From Paracoccus bogoriensis (lineage in GTDB: Bacteria; Pseudomonadota; Alphaproteobacteria; Rhodobacterales; Rhodobacteraceae), in assembly GCF_019431455.1 (NCBI RefSeq), contig NZ_JAHYSR010000004.1, positions 1 to 64,000 on the forward strand: DNA of 64,000 bases. The letters are read 5' to 3'. Of the stretch, positions 26,954 to 34,830 are shown one piece after another. Within the stretch, counting starts at the first letter, position 1, and every line of letters starts with the position of its first letter. The translations under genes and the position numbers were made by a program. Under the pieces are notes generated by a model. That model did not search any database, had not been told where the DNA came from, and was given only the letters and a program-made list of their open reading frames with translations.

Positions 26954-27658
26954 ATGTGGGACGATGATCTGCACCGTTTCGGGCTGGTGGCCCTGGCCAC
27001 CGACCTGACCATCGAGGGCGATGCCGCGCGCCTGATGCCGCAAGGCACGCGCCTGCATGTGACGCGCATCGCCTTCGAGAACCCGACCACGCGCGAGAAT
27101 TTGCTGGCCACCGGCCCGCGCCTGCGGGCAGCGGTCGATCTGCTGGTGCCAGGCGTGACGCTGAAGGGGATCGGGTTCGGCTGCACCTCGGCCTCGGCGG
27201 TTCTGGGCGACTCGATCGACGCCCTGACCGGGAACCGCGCGCCCGTGACCACGCCCGCCGGCGCGGCGCTGCGCGGCTTTCGCGCGCTTGGCGTCGCCCG
27301 CGTCGCGCTGATGACGCCCTATCTGGCCGCGACGACCGATCTGGTGGGCGATCATTTCGAGGCATCGGGCATCGAGGTGCTGCGCCGTTCCTCGATGGGT
27401 CATGCCGATGACCGCGACATGGCGATGCTGGGCGCGGCCGAGATCGTCGAGATGGCCGAGGCCAGCGACCACCCGGACGCTCAGGCGCTGTTCCTGTCCT
27501 GCACCGCCTTGCCCGCCCTTGACCTGATCGACAAACTGGAGGCACGGCTGGGCAAGCCCGTCCTGACCGCCAATCAGGCGCTGTTCTGGGCCATGCTGGA
27601 CGAGGCGCGCATCCCCGCAACCGGCCCGGGCGCCCTGTTCGGAACGCGCACATGGTAG
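26954..27658 (+). CDS. eutA: EutA, Asp/Glu racemase-like protein of hydroxyectoine use
   Basis: The 234-residue protein belongs to the Asp/Glu racemase / maleate isomerase superfamily. Two cysteines sit in the expected places, FGCTSASAV and LSCTALPAL. EutA, EutB and EutC together are proposed to convert 5-hydroxyectoine into ectoine; the exact reaction of EutA is not established. ATG 26954 follows AAAGGAAAT. Its end overlaps eutB. Confidence 0.88.
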   Translation: MWDDDLHRFGLVALATDLTIEGDAARLMPQGTRLHVTRIAFENPTTRENLLATGPRLRAAVDLLVPGVTLKGIGFGCTSASAVLGDSIDALTGNRAPVTTPAGAALRGFRALGVARVALMTPYLAATTDLVGDHFEASGIEVLRRSSMGHADDRDMAMLGAAEIVEMAEASDHPDAQALFLSCTALPALDLIDKLEARLGKPVLTANQALFWAMLDEARIPATGPGALFGTRTW

Positions 27659-28599
27659 GGCTGGACGCGATCCGCGACGCGGCAAGGCGGATCGAGGGGC
27701 AGGTGATCCGCACCCCCGTCGCCCTGTCCGAGGGGCTGACCCGTGCGGCGGGCGTGCCGGTCTGGCTCAAGCTGGAACATCGCCAGACAACCGGCGCCTT
27801 CAAGCTGCGGGGTGTCACGAACGCGGTCGCGCGGCTGGGCGATGTGGCGGGCGTCACCACGGCCTCGACCGGCAATCACGGGCGCGCGCTGGCCCATGCG
27901 GCGCGGGTGCGGGGGATACAGGCGGTGATCTGCATGTCCTCGCTGGTGCCTGACAACAAGGTCCGCGCCATCCAGGATCTGGGGGCCGAGGCGCGCATCA
28001 TCGGCGCCAGCCAGGACGAGGCTTTTCTGGAAGCGCAGCGCCTTGAGGCCGAGGAAGGTTTCGCCCTGATCCCGCCCTTCGATCATCCCGACGTGATCGC
28101 GGGGCAGGGCACGCTTGGCCTGGAAATCATCGAGCAGATCCCCGAGGCGGCGGCGATCGCCGTTCCCCTGTCCGGCGGCGGCCTGCTGGCCGGGGTCGCG
28201 GCGGCCGCCAAGGCTTTGCGGCCCGATATCCGGATCATCGGCATCAGCATGGAGCGCGGCGCCGCGATGGCCGCCAGCCTTGCGGCGGGTCAGCCGGTCG
28301 AGGTGCGCGAGTTGCCGACGCTGGCCGACAGTCTGGGGGGCGGGATCGGGCTGAGGAACCGCCTGACCTTCCCGATGGTGCGCGACCTGATGGACGACCT
28401 GATCCTGCTGACCGAGGACGAGATCGCCGCCGGCATCCGCCATCTTGCGTTTGAGGGGCATGTGGTCGAAGGCGCTGCGGCCGTGGGCGCGGGCGCGGTT
28501 CTGGCCGGCCGCCTGCGCGGCCCCGGCCCGCTGGTCCTGATCTTGTCGGGCGCGAATATCGACCCCGCCACCCATGCCGACATCCTGAGGGCCACATGA
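27652..28599 (+). CDS. eutB: EutB, threonine dehydratase-like PLP enzyme of hydroxyectoine use
   Basis: The 315-residue type II PLP enzyme resembles serine/threonine dehydratase. The cofactor lysine is in TGAFKLRGVTNA, followed by the STGNHGRAL loop and the glycine loop PLSGGGLLAG. It is predicted to act on hydroxyectoine by removing the hydroxyl group as water. The start ATG 27652 lies within the end of eutA, and the stop overlaps eutC as ATGA. Confidence 0.9.
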   Translation: MVGLDAIRDAARRIEGQVIRTPVALSEGLTRAAGVPVWLKLEHRQTTGAFKLRGVTNAVARLGDVAGVTTASTGNHGRALAHAARVRGIQAVICMSSLVPDNKVRAIQDLGAEARIIGASQDEAFLEAQRLEAEEGFALIPPFDHPDVIAGQGTLGLEIIEQIPEAAAIAVPLSGGGLLAGVAAAAKALRPDIRIIGISMERGAAMAASLAAGQPVEVRELPTLADSLGGGIGLRNRLTFPMVRDLMDDLILLTEDEIAAGIRHLAFEGHVVEGAAAVGAGAVLAGRLRGPGPLVLILSGANIDPATHADILRAT

Positions 28600-29558
28600 A
28601 TCCCCTGATCCTCACTGAACCCGACCTGCGCGCCCGCCTGAGGTTGGACGCCCCCCTGATCGACCTGATCGAATCCGCCCTTGCCCGGCTGGCGCGGGGC
28701 GGCGTGATCATGCCGCCGATCCTGTCCATGCATCTGCCCGAGGTGAATGGAGAGGTGGATATCAAGACTGCCTTCATATCAGGTTTTCAAGGGTTTGCGG
28801 TCAAGATTTCACCTGGTTTCTTTGATAATCCGGCGCGTGGCCTGCCCTCGACCTCGGGGCTGATGGTGGTGCTGGACAGCGAAACGGGCCGGGTGCGTGC
28901 GGTCCTTCTGGACAACGGCTTCCTGACGGACCTGCGCACCGCCGCCGCCGGGGGCGTGGCCGCGCGCTGGCTGGCGCGCCCTGACGCAACCCGCGCCGCC
29001 ATCTTCGGCGCAGGGCTTCAGGCGCGCTTGCAGCTTGAGGCGCTGAGCCTTGTGCGTCCGATCTCCCAGGCCATGATCTGGGCGCGCGACCCCTCTCGCG
29101 CGCAGGCGCTGGCCACGCGCCTGAGCCGCCCCGGTCTGACGGTCTGCGCCACCGCCGACCCGGCCGAGGCCGCCGCCTTCGCCGACATCATCGTCACGAC
29201 CACGCCCGCGACGCAGCCCATCCTGATGGCCGACTGGCTGCGCCCCGGCCAGCATGTCACCGCCATGGGCAGCGACCAGCCCGGCAAGGGCGAACTGGAC
29301 CCCGCCTGCCTCGCCCGCGCTGATCTCTATGTTGCAGACCGACTGTCGCAGACCCGCCTGATGGGCGAGTTGCAACACGCGCCCGGGCTGCGCGACCGCG
29401 ACCATCCCGAACTGGGCCAGATCATCGCCGGGCAGCGTCCCGGCCGAACCCATCCCGATCAGATCACCATCTGCGATCTGACGGGCACCGGCGTGCAGGA
29501 CACCGCCATTGCCACCCACGCGCTTGACGCGTTTTCGAAAGACGACCCGAATGCCTGA
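28596..29558 (+). CDS. eutC: EutC, ornithine cyclodeaminase-like protein of hydroxyectoine use
   Basis: The 320-residue NAD(P)-binding protein belongs to the ornithine cyclodeaminase / mu-crystallin family. It has FDNPARGLPSTSGLMVVLD, the active-site DLRTAAAGGVAARWLA, and the dinucleotide fold AAIFGAGLQARLQLEAL. It is thought to complete the reduction of the EutB product to ectoine. It overlaps eutB by 4 bp and eutD by 8 bp. Confidence 0.9.
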   Translation: MNPLILTEPDLRARLRLDAPLIDLIESALARLARGGVIMPPILSMHLPEVNGEVDIKTAFISGFQGFAVKISPGFFDNPARGLPSTSGLMVVLDSETGRVRAVLLDNGFLTDLRTAAAGGVAARWLARPDATRAAIFGAGLQARLQLEALSLVRPISQAMIWARDPSRAQALATRLSRPGLTVCATADPAEAAAFADIIVTTTPATQPILMADWLRPGQHVTAMGSDQPGKGELDPACLARADLYVADRLSQTRLMGELQHAPGLRDRDHPELGQIIAGQRPGRTHPDQITICDLTGTGVQDTAIATHALDAFSKDDPNA

Positions 29559-30747
29559 ACTGCAACGGACCCCCTACCGCTTCTCGACCGAGGAATACGA
29601 AGAGCGGCTGCGCAAGACCCGCGCCAGCATGGAGAAGCTGGGGCTGGACCTGCTGATCGTTTCGGACCCCTCGAACATGGCCTGGCTGACCGGCTATGAC
29701 GGCTGGTCCTTCTATGTCCATCAATGCGTGATCGTGGGCCCCACCGGCGCGCCGATCTGGTTCGGGCGCGGCCAGGACGCGCAGGGCGCGCTGCGCACCG
29801 TCTGGATGAGCGACGACCACATCATCGGCTATCCCGACCATTACGTCCAATCGGTCGAGCGGCATCCGATGGATTACCTCTGGGCGCAGTTGGCTGACCG
29901 GGGCTGGCATCGCGGCTTCATCGGCGTCGAGATGGACAATTACTGGTATTCCGCCAAGGCGCATGAGCGGCTGGTCCATGGCCTGCCCGAGGCGCAGATC
30001 CTGGATGCGACGGGCCTGGTGAACTGGCAGCGTGCGGTCAAGACGCCCAAGGAACTGGAATACATGCGCAAGGCCGCCCGCATCGTCGAGCGGATGCACC
30101 GCCGCATCGCCGACCGGGTCGAGGTCGGAATGCGCAAATGCGATCTGGTGGCGGAGATCTATGACGCGGGCCTTCGCTATGATGAATGGTCCCAGCACGG
30201 CGGCGATTATCCGGCCATCGTGCCGCTGCTGCCCTCGGGGCCGGACGCGGCCGCGCCGCATCTGACCTGGGACGACCAGCCGATGAGGCCCAACGAAGGC
30301 ACCTTCTTCGAGATCGCGGGCTGCTATCAGCGCTACCACGTGCCCCTGTCGCGCACGATCTTTCTGGGCACTCCTCCGCAAGAGATGCTCGATGCCGAAA
30401 AGGCCGTGCTCGAGGGGATGGAGGCAGGGCTTTCCGCTGCCCGGGCAGGCAATACCTGCGAGGACATCGCCAACGCCTTCTTCACGGTGCTGGACCGCTA
30501 CGGCATCGTCAAGGACAACCGCACCGGCTATCCGATCGGCCTGTCCTATCCACCCGATTGGGGCGAACGCACCATGTCGCTGCGCCGGGGCGACCGGACG
30601 GAACTGAAACCGGGCATGACCTTCCACTTCATGACCGGGCTGTGGATGGAAGGCTGGGGCTACGAGACGACCGAATCCATCGTCATCACCGAGGCCGAGC
30701 CGGAACTGTTCTGCAACATCCCCCGCCGGATGCTGGTGAAGCAATGA
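29551..30747 (+). CDS. eutD: EutD/DoeA ectoine hydrolase
   Basis: The 398-residue enzyme opens the ring of ectoine to N-acetyl-L-2,4-diaminobutyrate. It has the M24 (Xaa-Pro peptidase) creatinase-like fold. The N-terminal domain has VSDPSNMAWLTGYDGWSFY, typical of DoeA, and the C-terminal pita-bread domain ends with KPGMTFHFMTGLW. Length and N-terminus (MPELQRTPY) fit the family. The product also acts as the inducer for EnuR. It lies between eutC and eutE with overlapping ends. Confidence 0.93.
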   Translation: MPELQRTPYRFSTEEYEERLRKTRASMEKLGLDLLIVSDPSNMAWLTGYDGWSFYVHQCVIVGPTGAPIWFGRGQDAQGALRTVWMSDDHIIGYPDHYVQSVERHPMDYLWAQLADRGWHRGFIGVEMDNYWYSAKAHERLVHGLPEAQILDATGLVNWQRAVKTPKELEYMRKAARIVERMHRRIADRVEVGMRKCDLVAEIYDAGLRYDEWSQHGGDYPAIVPLLPSGPDAAAPHLTWDDQPMRPNEGTFFEIAGCYQRYHVPLSRTIFLGTPPQEMLDAEKAVLEGMEAGLSAARAGNTCEDIANAFFTVLDRYGIVKDNRTGYPIGLSYPPDWGERTMSLRRGDRTELKPGMTFHFMTGLWMEGWGYETTESIVITEAEPELFCNIPRRMLVKQ

Positions 30748-31730
30748 GCCCGATCACCCCCACCATCCCCCTGGACCGCCCCGGCAAGCATCACGGCTTC
30801 CTGCGGCTGCCTCATTCGCGCAATGACAGCGCCTGGGGCAGCGTGATGATCCCGATTACGGTCATCGCCCAGGGTGATGGCCCGACCGCGCTTCTGACCG
30901 GCGGCAATCACGGCGACGAATATGAAGGCCCCGTCGCCCTGCAGCAGCTTGCGTCCGAGCTGCAACCCCGTGAAATCTCGGGGCGCGTGATCATCGCGCC
31001 CTTCCTGAACTATCCGGCCTTCCGCGCGGGCACGCGGGTCAGCCCGATCGACCAGGTGAACATGAATCGCTGCTTTCCGGGCCGCCCCGATGGCACGGTG
31101 ACGCAGAAGATCGCGCATTATTTCGACAGCGTCCTGCTGCCGATGGCCGACATCGTGCTGGATTACCATTCCGGCGGCAAGACGCTCGATTTCCTGCCCT
31201 ATGCGGCGGCGCATTATCTGGACGATCCCGACCAGCAGGCCGCCTGCGTGGCGGCGATGCGGGCCTTTGGCGCGCCTTTCTCGATGATGATGCGCGAAAT
31301 CGACGCGGTCGGCATGTTCGACACCGCGGTCGAGAGCAAGGGCAAGACCTTCGTTACCACCGAACTGGGCGGCGGCGGCACGGCGACTGCGGCCTCTTGC
31401 CGCATCGCCTATCGCGGCGCGCTGAATGTGTTGCGCCATGCAGGCATCCTGGCGGGCGAGATCCAACATCCCGAAACCTCGCAGATGCTGGACATGCCCG
31501 ATGATGCCTGCTTCCACTTCGCTCCGCGCGACGGCCTCATCCAGCCGCTCGCGGATCTGGGCGAAACCGTGACCGAAGGCCAGCCGCTGGCCCGCATCTG
31601 GCCGGCCGACCGCACCGGAGGCATCCCCGAAACAGTGACCGCGCAGCGCCCCGGCCTGGTCGCGGCGCGCCACTTCCCGGGCCTTGTGCAGATGGGCGAC
31701 TGCCTCGCGGTCCTGGCCGTCCCGGCCTGA
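30744..31730 (+). CDS. eutE: EutE/DoeB N-acetyl-L-2,4-diaminobutyrate deacetylase
   Basis: The 328-residue zinc-dependent deacylase belongs to the succinylglutamate desuccinylase / aspartoacylase (M14-like) family. Zinc-binding motif GGNHGDEYEGP and a second ligand region LDYHSGGKTLDF are clear. It releases acetate to give L-2,4-diaminobutyrate, which Atf then transaminates. The start overlaps eutD as ATGA. It is the last gene of the plus-strand ectoine operon. Confidence 0.93.
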   Translation: MSPITPTIPLDRPGKHHGFLRLPHSRNDSAWGSVMIPITVIAQGDGPTALLTGGNHGDEYEGPVALQQLASELQPREISGRVIIAPFLNYPAFRAGTRVSPIDQVNMNRCFPGRPDGTVTQKIAHYFDSVLLPMADIVLDYHSGGKTLDFLPYAAAHYLDDPDQQAACVAAMRAFGAPFSMMMREIDAVGMFDTAVESKGKTFVTTELGGGGTATAASCRIAYRGALNVLRHAGILAGEIQHPETSQMLDMPDDACFHFAPRDGLIQPLADLGETVTEGQPLARIWPADRTGGIPETVTAQRPGLVAARHFPGLVQMGDCLAVLAVPA

Positions 31731-31789
31731 GGCCGCGCCCAGCACCTGCCATTGCCTCGGTTCGAATATCCTCGGGGGGGGCGGGGGGT

Positions 31790-31813
31790 GCAGGGGGGCA
31801 GACAGCCCCCTGC
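31790..31813 (+). terminator. possible terminator after eutE
   Basis: GCAGGGGG (31790-31797) pairs with CCCCCTGC (31806-31813) over an 8-nt loop. No T-run follows. It is the only clear stem between the eut operon and the LysR gene. Confidence 0.35.
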
Positions 31814-31882
31814 TGCCATCCGCGCGCGTCGGCTTGACCCGGTGGCCCCTTCCGCGCTTCATGCAGGGGTAAGGGGGGAGCC

Positions 31883-32764
31883 ATGATCGACAAGCTGGAA
31901 ATGTTCCTCGCCACCGCCAGAGAGGGGCATTTCGGCCGCGCCGCTGCCTCGCTGGGCATCACGCAGCCGACGCTCTCGGCGGGGATCAGGCAGCTCGAGG
32001 AAACGCTTGGCGTCCTGCTGATCTTCCGCGGCTCGCGCTATGGTGGCCTGACGCCCGAGGGGCAGGCCGCTCTGGTCTGGGCGCGCCGGATCGTGAGCGA
32101 TGCCCGGCAATTGCGCGACGAGATGCGCGCCACCCGCCATGGCCTTTCGGGTCGGCTGCGACTGGCGGTCATCCCGACGGCGCTGACCTGGGCCGCCCGC
32201 CTCTCTGCGCGGTTCGGCGCGCTGCACCCGAATGTCGGCTTCACCATCCTGTCGCGCAGTTCGACCGAAATCCTCAAGACGCTGGACGATCTGGATGTCG
32301 ATGCCTGCATCACCTATCTCGACAACGAACCTTTGGGCCGCGTCAGCAGCGTGCCGCTTTACCAGGAACGCTACGTGGTCCTTGCGCGCAGCGATCATCC
32401 GCTGGCAGGCCGGGCCTCGCTGGCGTGGTCCGCGCTGAGAGGACAGCGGCTGTGCCTGCTGTCGCGCGACATGCAGAACCGGCGCATCCTCGACCGGATG
32501 TTGTCGCAGGCAGGCGTCGCGGCCGAGGCGCGGGTCGAATCCAATTCGACCGTCATCCTCGTCGCCCATGTGCTTGAGGGCGGCTGGATCACGATCCTTC
32601 CGCAGGGCATCGCCGACTTCCTGGCCCAGGGCAAGGATCTGGCGCAGGTGCCGCTGACCGGGGGCGGGGGTCATGCGGTGGGCCTGATCGCCCCCTGGCG
32701 CGAGCCGCATACCCCGGTGCTTCGGGCGCTTCTGGCCGAGGCGCGGCGGCTGAACGATAGATGA
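31883..32764 (+). CDS. fdsR: LysR-type regulator upstream of formate dehydrogenase operon
   Basis: The 293-residue LTTR has an N-terminal helix-turn-helix (FGRAAASLGITQPTLSAGIRQLE is split by residues 17-39) and a substrate-binding-like C-terminal domain. It lies 84 bp before fdsG in the same direction, as FdsR does in other bacteria, so control of the fds operon is likely. It starts at ATG 31883 after AAGGGGGGAG. The inducer, perhaps formate or molybdate status, is unknown. Confidence 0.85.
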   Translation: MIDKLEMFLATAREGHFGRAAASLGITQPTLSAGIRQLEETLGVLLIFRGSRYGGLTPEGQAALVWARRIVSDARQLRDEMRATRHGLSGRLRLAVIPTALTWAARLSARFGALHPNVGFTILSRSSTEILKTLDDLDVDACITYLDNEPLGRVSSVPLYQERYVVLARSDHPLAGRASLAWSALRGQRLCLLSRDMQNRRILDRMLSQAGVAAEARVESNSTVILVAHVLEGGWITILPQGIADFLAQGKDLAQVPLTGGGGHAVGLIAPWREPHTPVLRALLAEARRLNDR

Positions 32765-32848
32765 ATCCTATCACTCGACTGAGGTGCGATATTGATTTGA
32801 CATCGCCCATGGCGTCAGATGACGGTGCGAGATGTCGAAAGGCCAGCC

Positions 32849-33316
32849 ATGCTTGAACACGCGCCAGCCCCCACCGCAGAGGAGATCCGCGAGGTCGTGG
32901 CCCCTCTTGCGGATCTCGAGGGCCCTCTGCTGCCCATGCTGCACCGGGTGCAGGAAGTCTGGGGCCATGTCCCCCAGGCTGCGGTGCCTGTTCTGGCCGA
33001 GTTGCTCAACCTTGGCCGGGCCGAGGTGCATGGCGTCATCAGCTTCTATCATGACTTCCGCGACCGCCCTGCCGGGCGGCGGGTGCTGAAGATCTGCCGG
33101 GCCGAGGCCTGCCAGGCGATGGGCGGGGCAGGGGTCGCGTCCGAGATGCTGGCCCGGCTGGGCGTCGATTGGCACGGGACCACCTCTGACGGCGCGGTGA
33201 CGGTCGAACCCGTCTATTGCCTGGGCCTCTGCGCCTGTGCGCCCGCCGCGATGATCGACGACCGTGTGATCGGCCGCGTCACGGCCGAGCGGCTGGCCCG
33301 CGAGGTGCGGCCATGA
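32849..33316 (+). CDS. fdsG: NAD-dependent formate dehydrogenase gamma subunit
   Basis: The 155-residue NuoE-like subunit carries one [2Fe-2S] cluster. Ligands are visible in CRAEACQAMG and CLGLCACAP. It passes electrons between FdsA and the FMN of FdsB. ATG 32849 has GAAAGG 6 nt upstream; an ATG at 32819 is less well placed. The stop overlaps fdsB (ATGA). Confidence 0.94.
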   Translation: MLEHAPAPTAEEIREVVAPLADLEGPLLPMLHRVQEVWGHVPQAAVPVLAELLNLGRAEVHGVISFYHDFRDRPAGRRVLKICRAEACQAMGGAGVASEMLARLGVDWHGTTSDGAVTVEPVYCLGLCACAPAAMIDDRVIGRVTAERLAREVRP

Positions 33317-34830
33317 GGATCTTCGTCCCCCGGGACAGCGCCGCCAGGGCGCTTGGCGCCGATGCGGTGGCCCAGGCCCTGTCGCGCGAGGCGGCGGCGC
33401 GCGGGCTGGATGTGCGGATCATCCGCAACGGATCGCGCGGCATGGTCTGGCTGGAGCCTCTGGTCGAGATCGAGCGCGACGGCCAGCGCCTGCCCTATGG
33501 CCCCGTCTCGCCGGGCGACGCGGGGCCGCTGCTGGATGGCAGCCTGCCCTGTCACGGCCCGGTCGAGGCGATCCCCTTCTTTTCCCGCCAGACGAGGCTG
33601 ACATTCGCCCGCTGCGGGCTGATCGACCCGCTCGATCTCGACGATTATGCGGCGCATGGCGGTCTTGCAGGTCTGCGCCGCGCCATCGCGATGGACAGCG
33701 CAGGCATCGTCGCCGAGGTCATCGCCAGCGGCTTGCGCGGACGCGGCGGTGCGGGCTTTCCGACCGGGATCAAGTGGCAGACCGTCGCGGGCGCACAGGC
33801 AGATCGAAAATACATCATCTGCAACGCCGACGAGGGCGACAGCGGCACCTTTGCCGACCGGATGATCATGGAGGGCGATCCCTTCGCCCTGATCGAGGGC
33901 ATGGTCATTGCGGGCCTTGGGGTCGGCGCCACGCGCGGCTATGTCTATCTGCGCAGCGAATATCCCGACGCGATCCGCGTCATGTCCGAGGCCGTCCGCA
34001 TCGCCCGGACGCGCGGCCTGCTGGGGCCTGATGTGCTGGGATCGGGCCGGGCCTTCGACATGGAGATCCGCAAGGGCGCGGGCGCCTATGTCTGCGGCGA
34101 GGAGACCAGCCTTCTGAACAGCCTGGAGGGCAAGCGCGGCACGGTGCGCGCCAAGCCGCCCCTGCCTGCGCTTCGGGGGTTTCTGGGCAGGCCCACGGTG
34201 GTCAACAACGTCATCACGCTGGCCACGGTGCCGGTGATCTTCGAGCGCGGCGCGCAAGCCTATGCCGATTTCGGCCTTGGTCGGTCGCGGGGCACGGTGA
34301 CTTTGCAGATCGCCGGGAACGTCGCGCGCGGCGGGCTCTTCGAGACGGCCTTTGGCATGTCTTTGGGCGAGGTCGTGAACGACATCGCGGGTGGCACCGC
34401 GACCGGGCGCCCGGTCAAGGCGGTGCAGGTCGGCGGCCCCCTGGGCGCCTACATGCCGCCTGCGACGTTCGACACGCCGCTTGGCTACGAGGATTTCGAC
34501 GCGGCGGGCGGGCTGATCGGCCATGCCGGGCTGGTTGTCTTTGACGACAGCGCCGACATGCTTCAGATGACGCGCTTTGCGATGGAGTTCTGTGCGGTGG
34601 AAAGCTGCGGCAAATGCACCCCCTGCCGGATCGGCGCGGTGCGCGGCGTCGAGACAATCGACCGGATCGCGGCCGGCGATGCCAGCGCCATCCCGTTGTT
34701 GACCGACCTCTGCGAGACGATGCGCGAGGGCTCGCTTTGCGCGCTTGGCGGCTTTACACCCTATCCCGTCCTGTCGGCCCTGACGCATTTTCCCGACGAC
34801 TTCGCGACCCGGAAAGAGGCAGCGGAATGA
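33313..34830 (+). CDS. fdsB: NAD-dependent formate dehydrogenase beta subunit
   Basis: The 505-residue NuoF-like diaphorase subunit reduces NAD. The NADH/FMN sites show as GRGGAGFPTGIKW, CNADEGDSGTFADR and CGEETSLLNSLEGKRG. A [4Fe-4S] site lies in ESCGKCTPCRIG. The first 130 residues include a thioredoxin-like NuoE-type region as in other FdsB proteins. It overlaps fdsG and fdsA by 4 bp each. Confidence 0.95.
   Translation: MRIFVPRDSAARALGADAVAQALSREAAARGLDVRIIRNGSRGMVWLEPLVEIERDGQRLPYGPVSPGDAGPLLDGSLPCHGPVEAIPFFSRQTRLTFARCGLIDPLDLDDYAAHGGLAGLRRAIAMDSAGIVAEVIASGLRGRGGAGFPTGIKWQTVAGAQADRKYIICNADEGDSGTFADRMIMEGDPFALIEGMVIAGLGVGATRGYVYLRSEYPDAIRVMSEAVRIARTRGLLGPDVLGSGRAFDMEIRKGAGAYVCGEETSLLNSLEGKRGTVRAKPPLPALRGFLGRPTVVNNVITLATVPVIFERGAQAYADFGLGRSRGTVTLQIAGNVARGGLFETAFGMSLGEVVNDIAGGTATGRPVKAVQVGGPLGAYMPPATFDTPLGYEDFDAAGGLIGHAGLVVFDDSADMLQMTRFAMEFCAVESCGKCTPCRIGAVRGVETIDRIAAGDASAIPLLTDLCETMREGSLCALGGFTPYPVLSALTHFPDDFATRKEAAE

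Noticed and set aside
31756-31772. tRNA-like T-loop sequence GGTTCGAATATCC
   Set aside because: No acceptor, D or anticodon stem can be folded around it.
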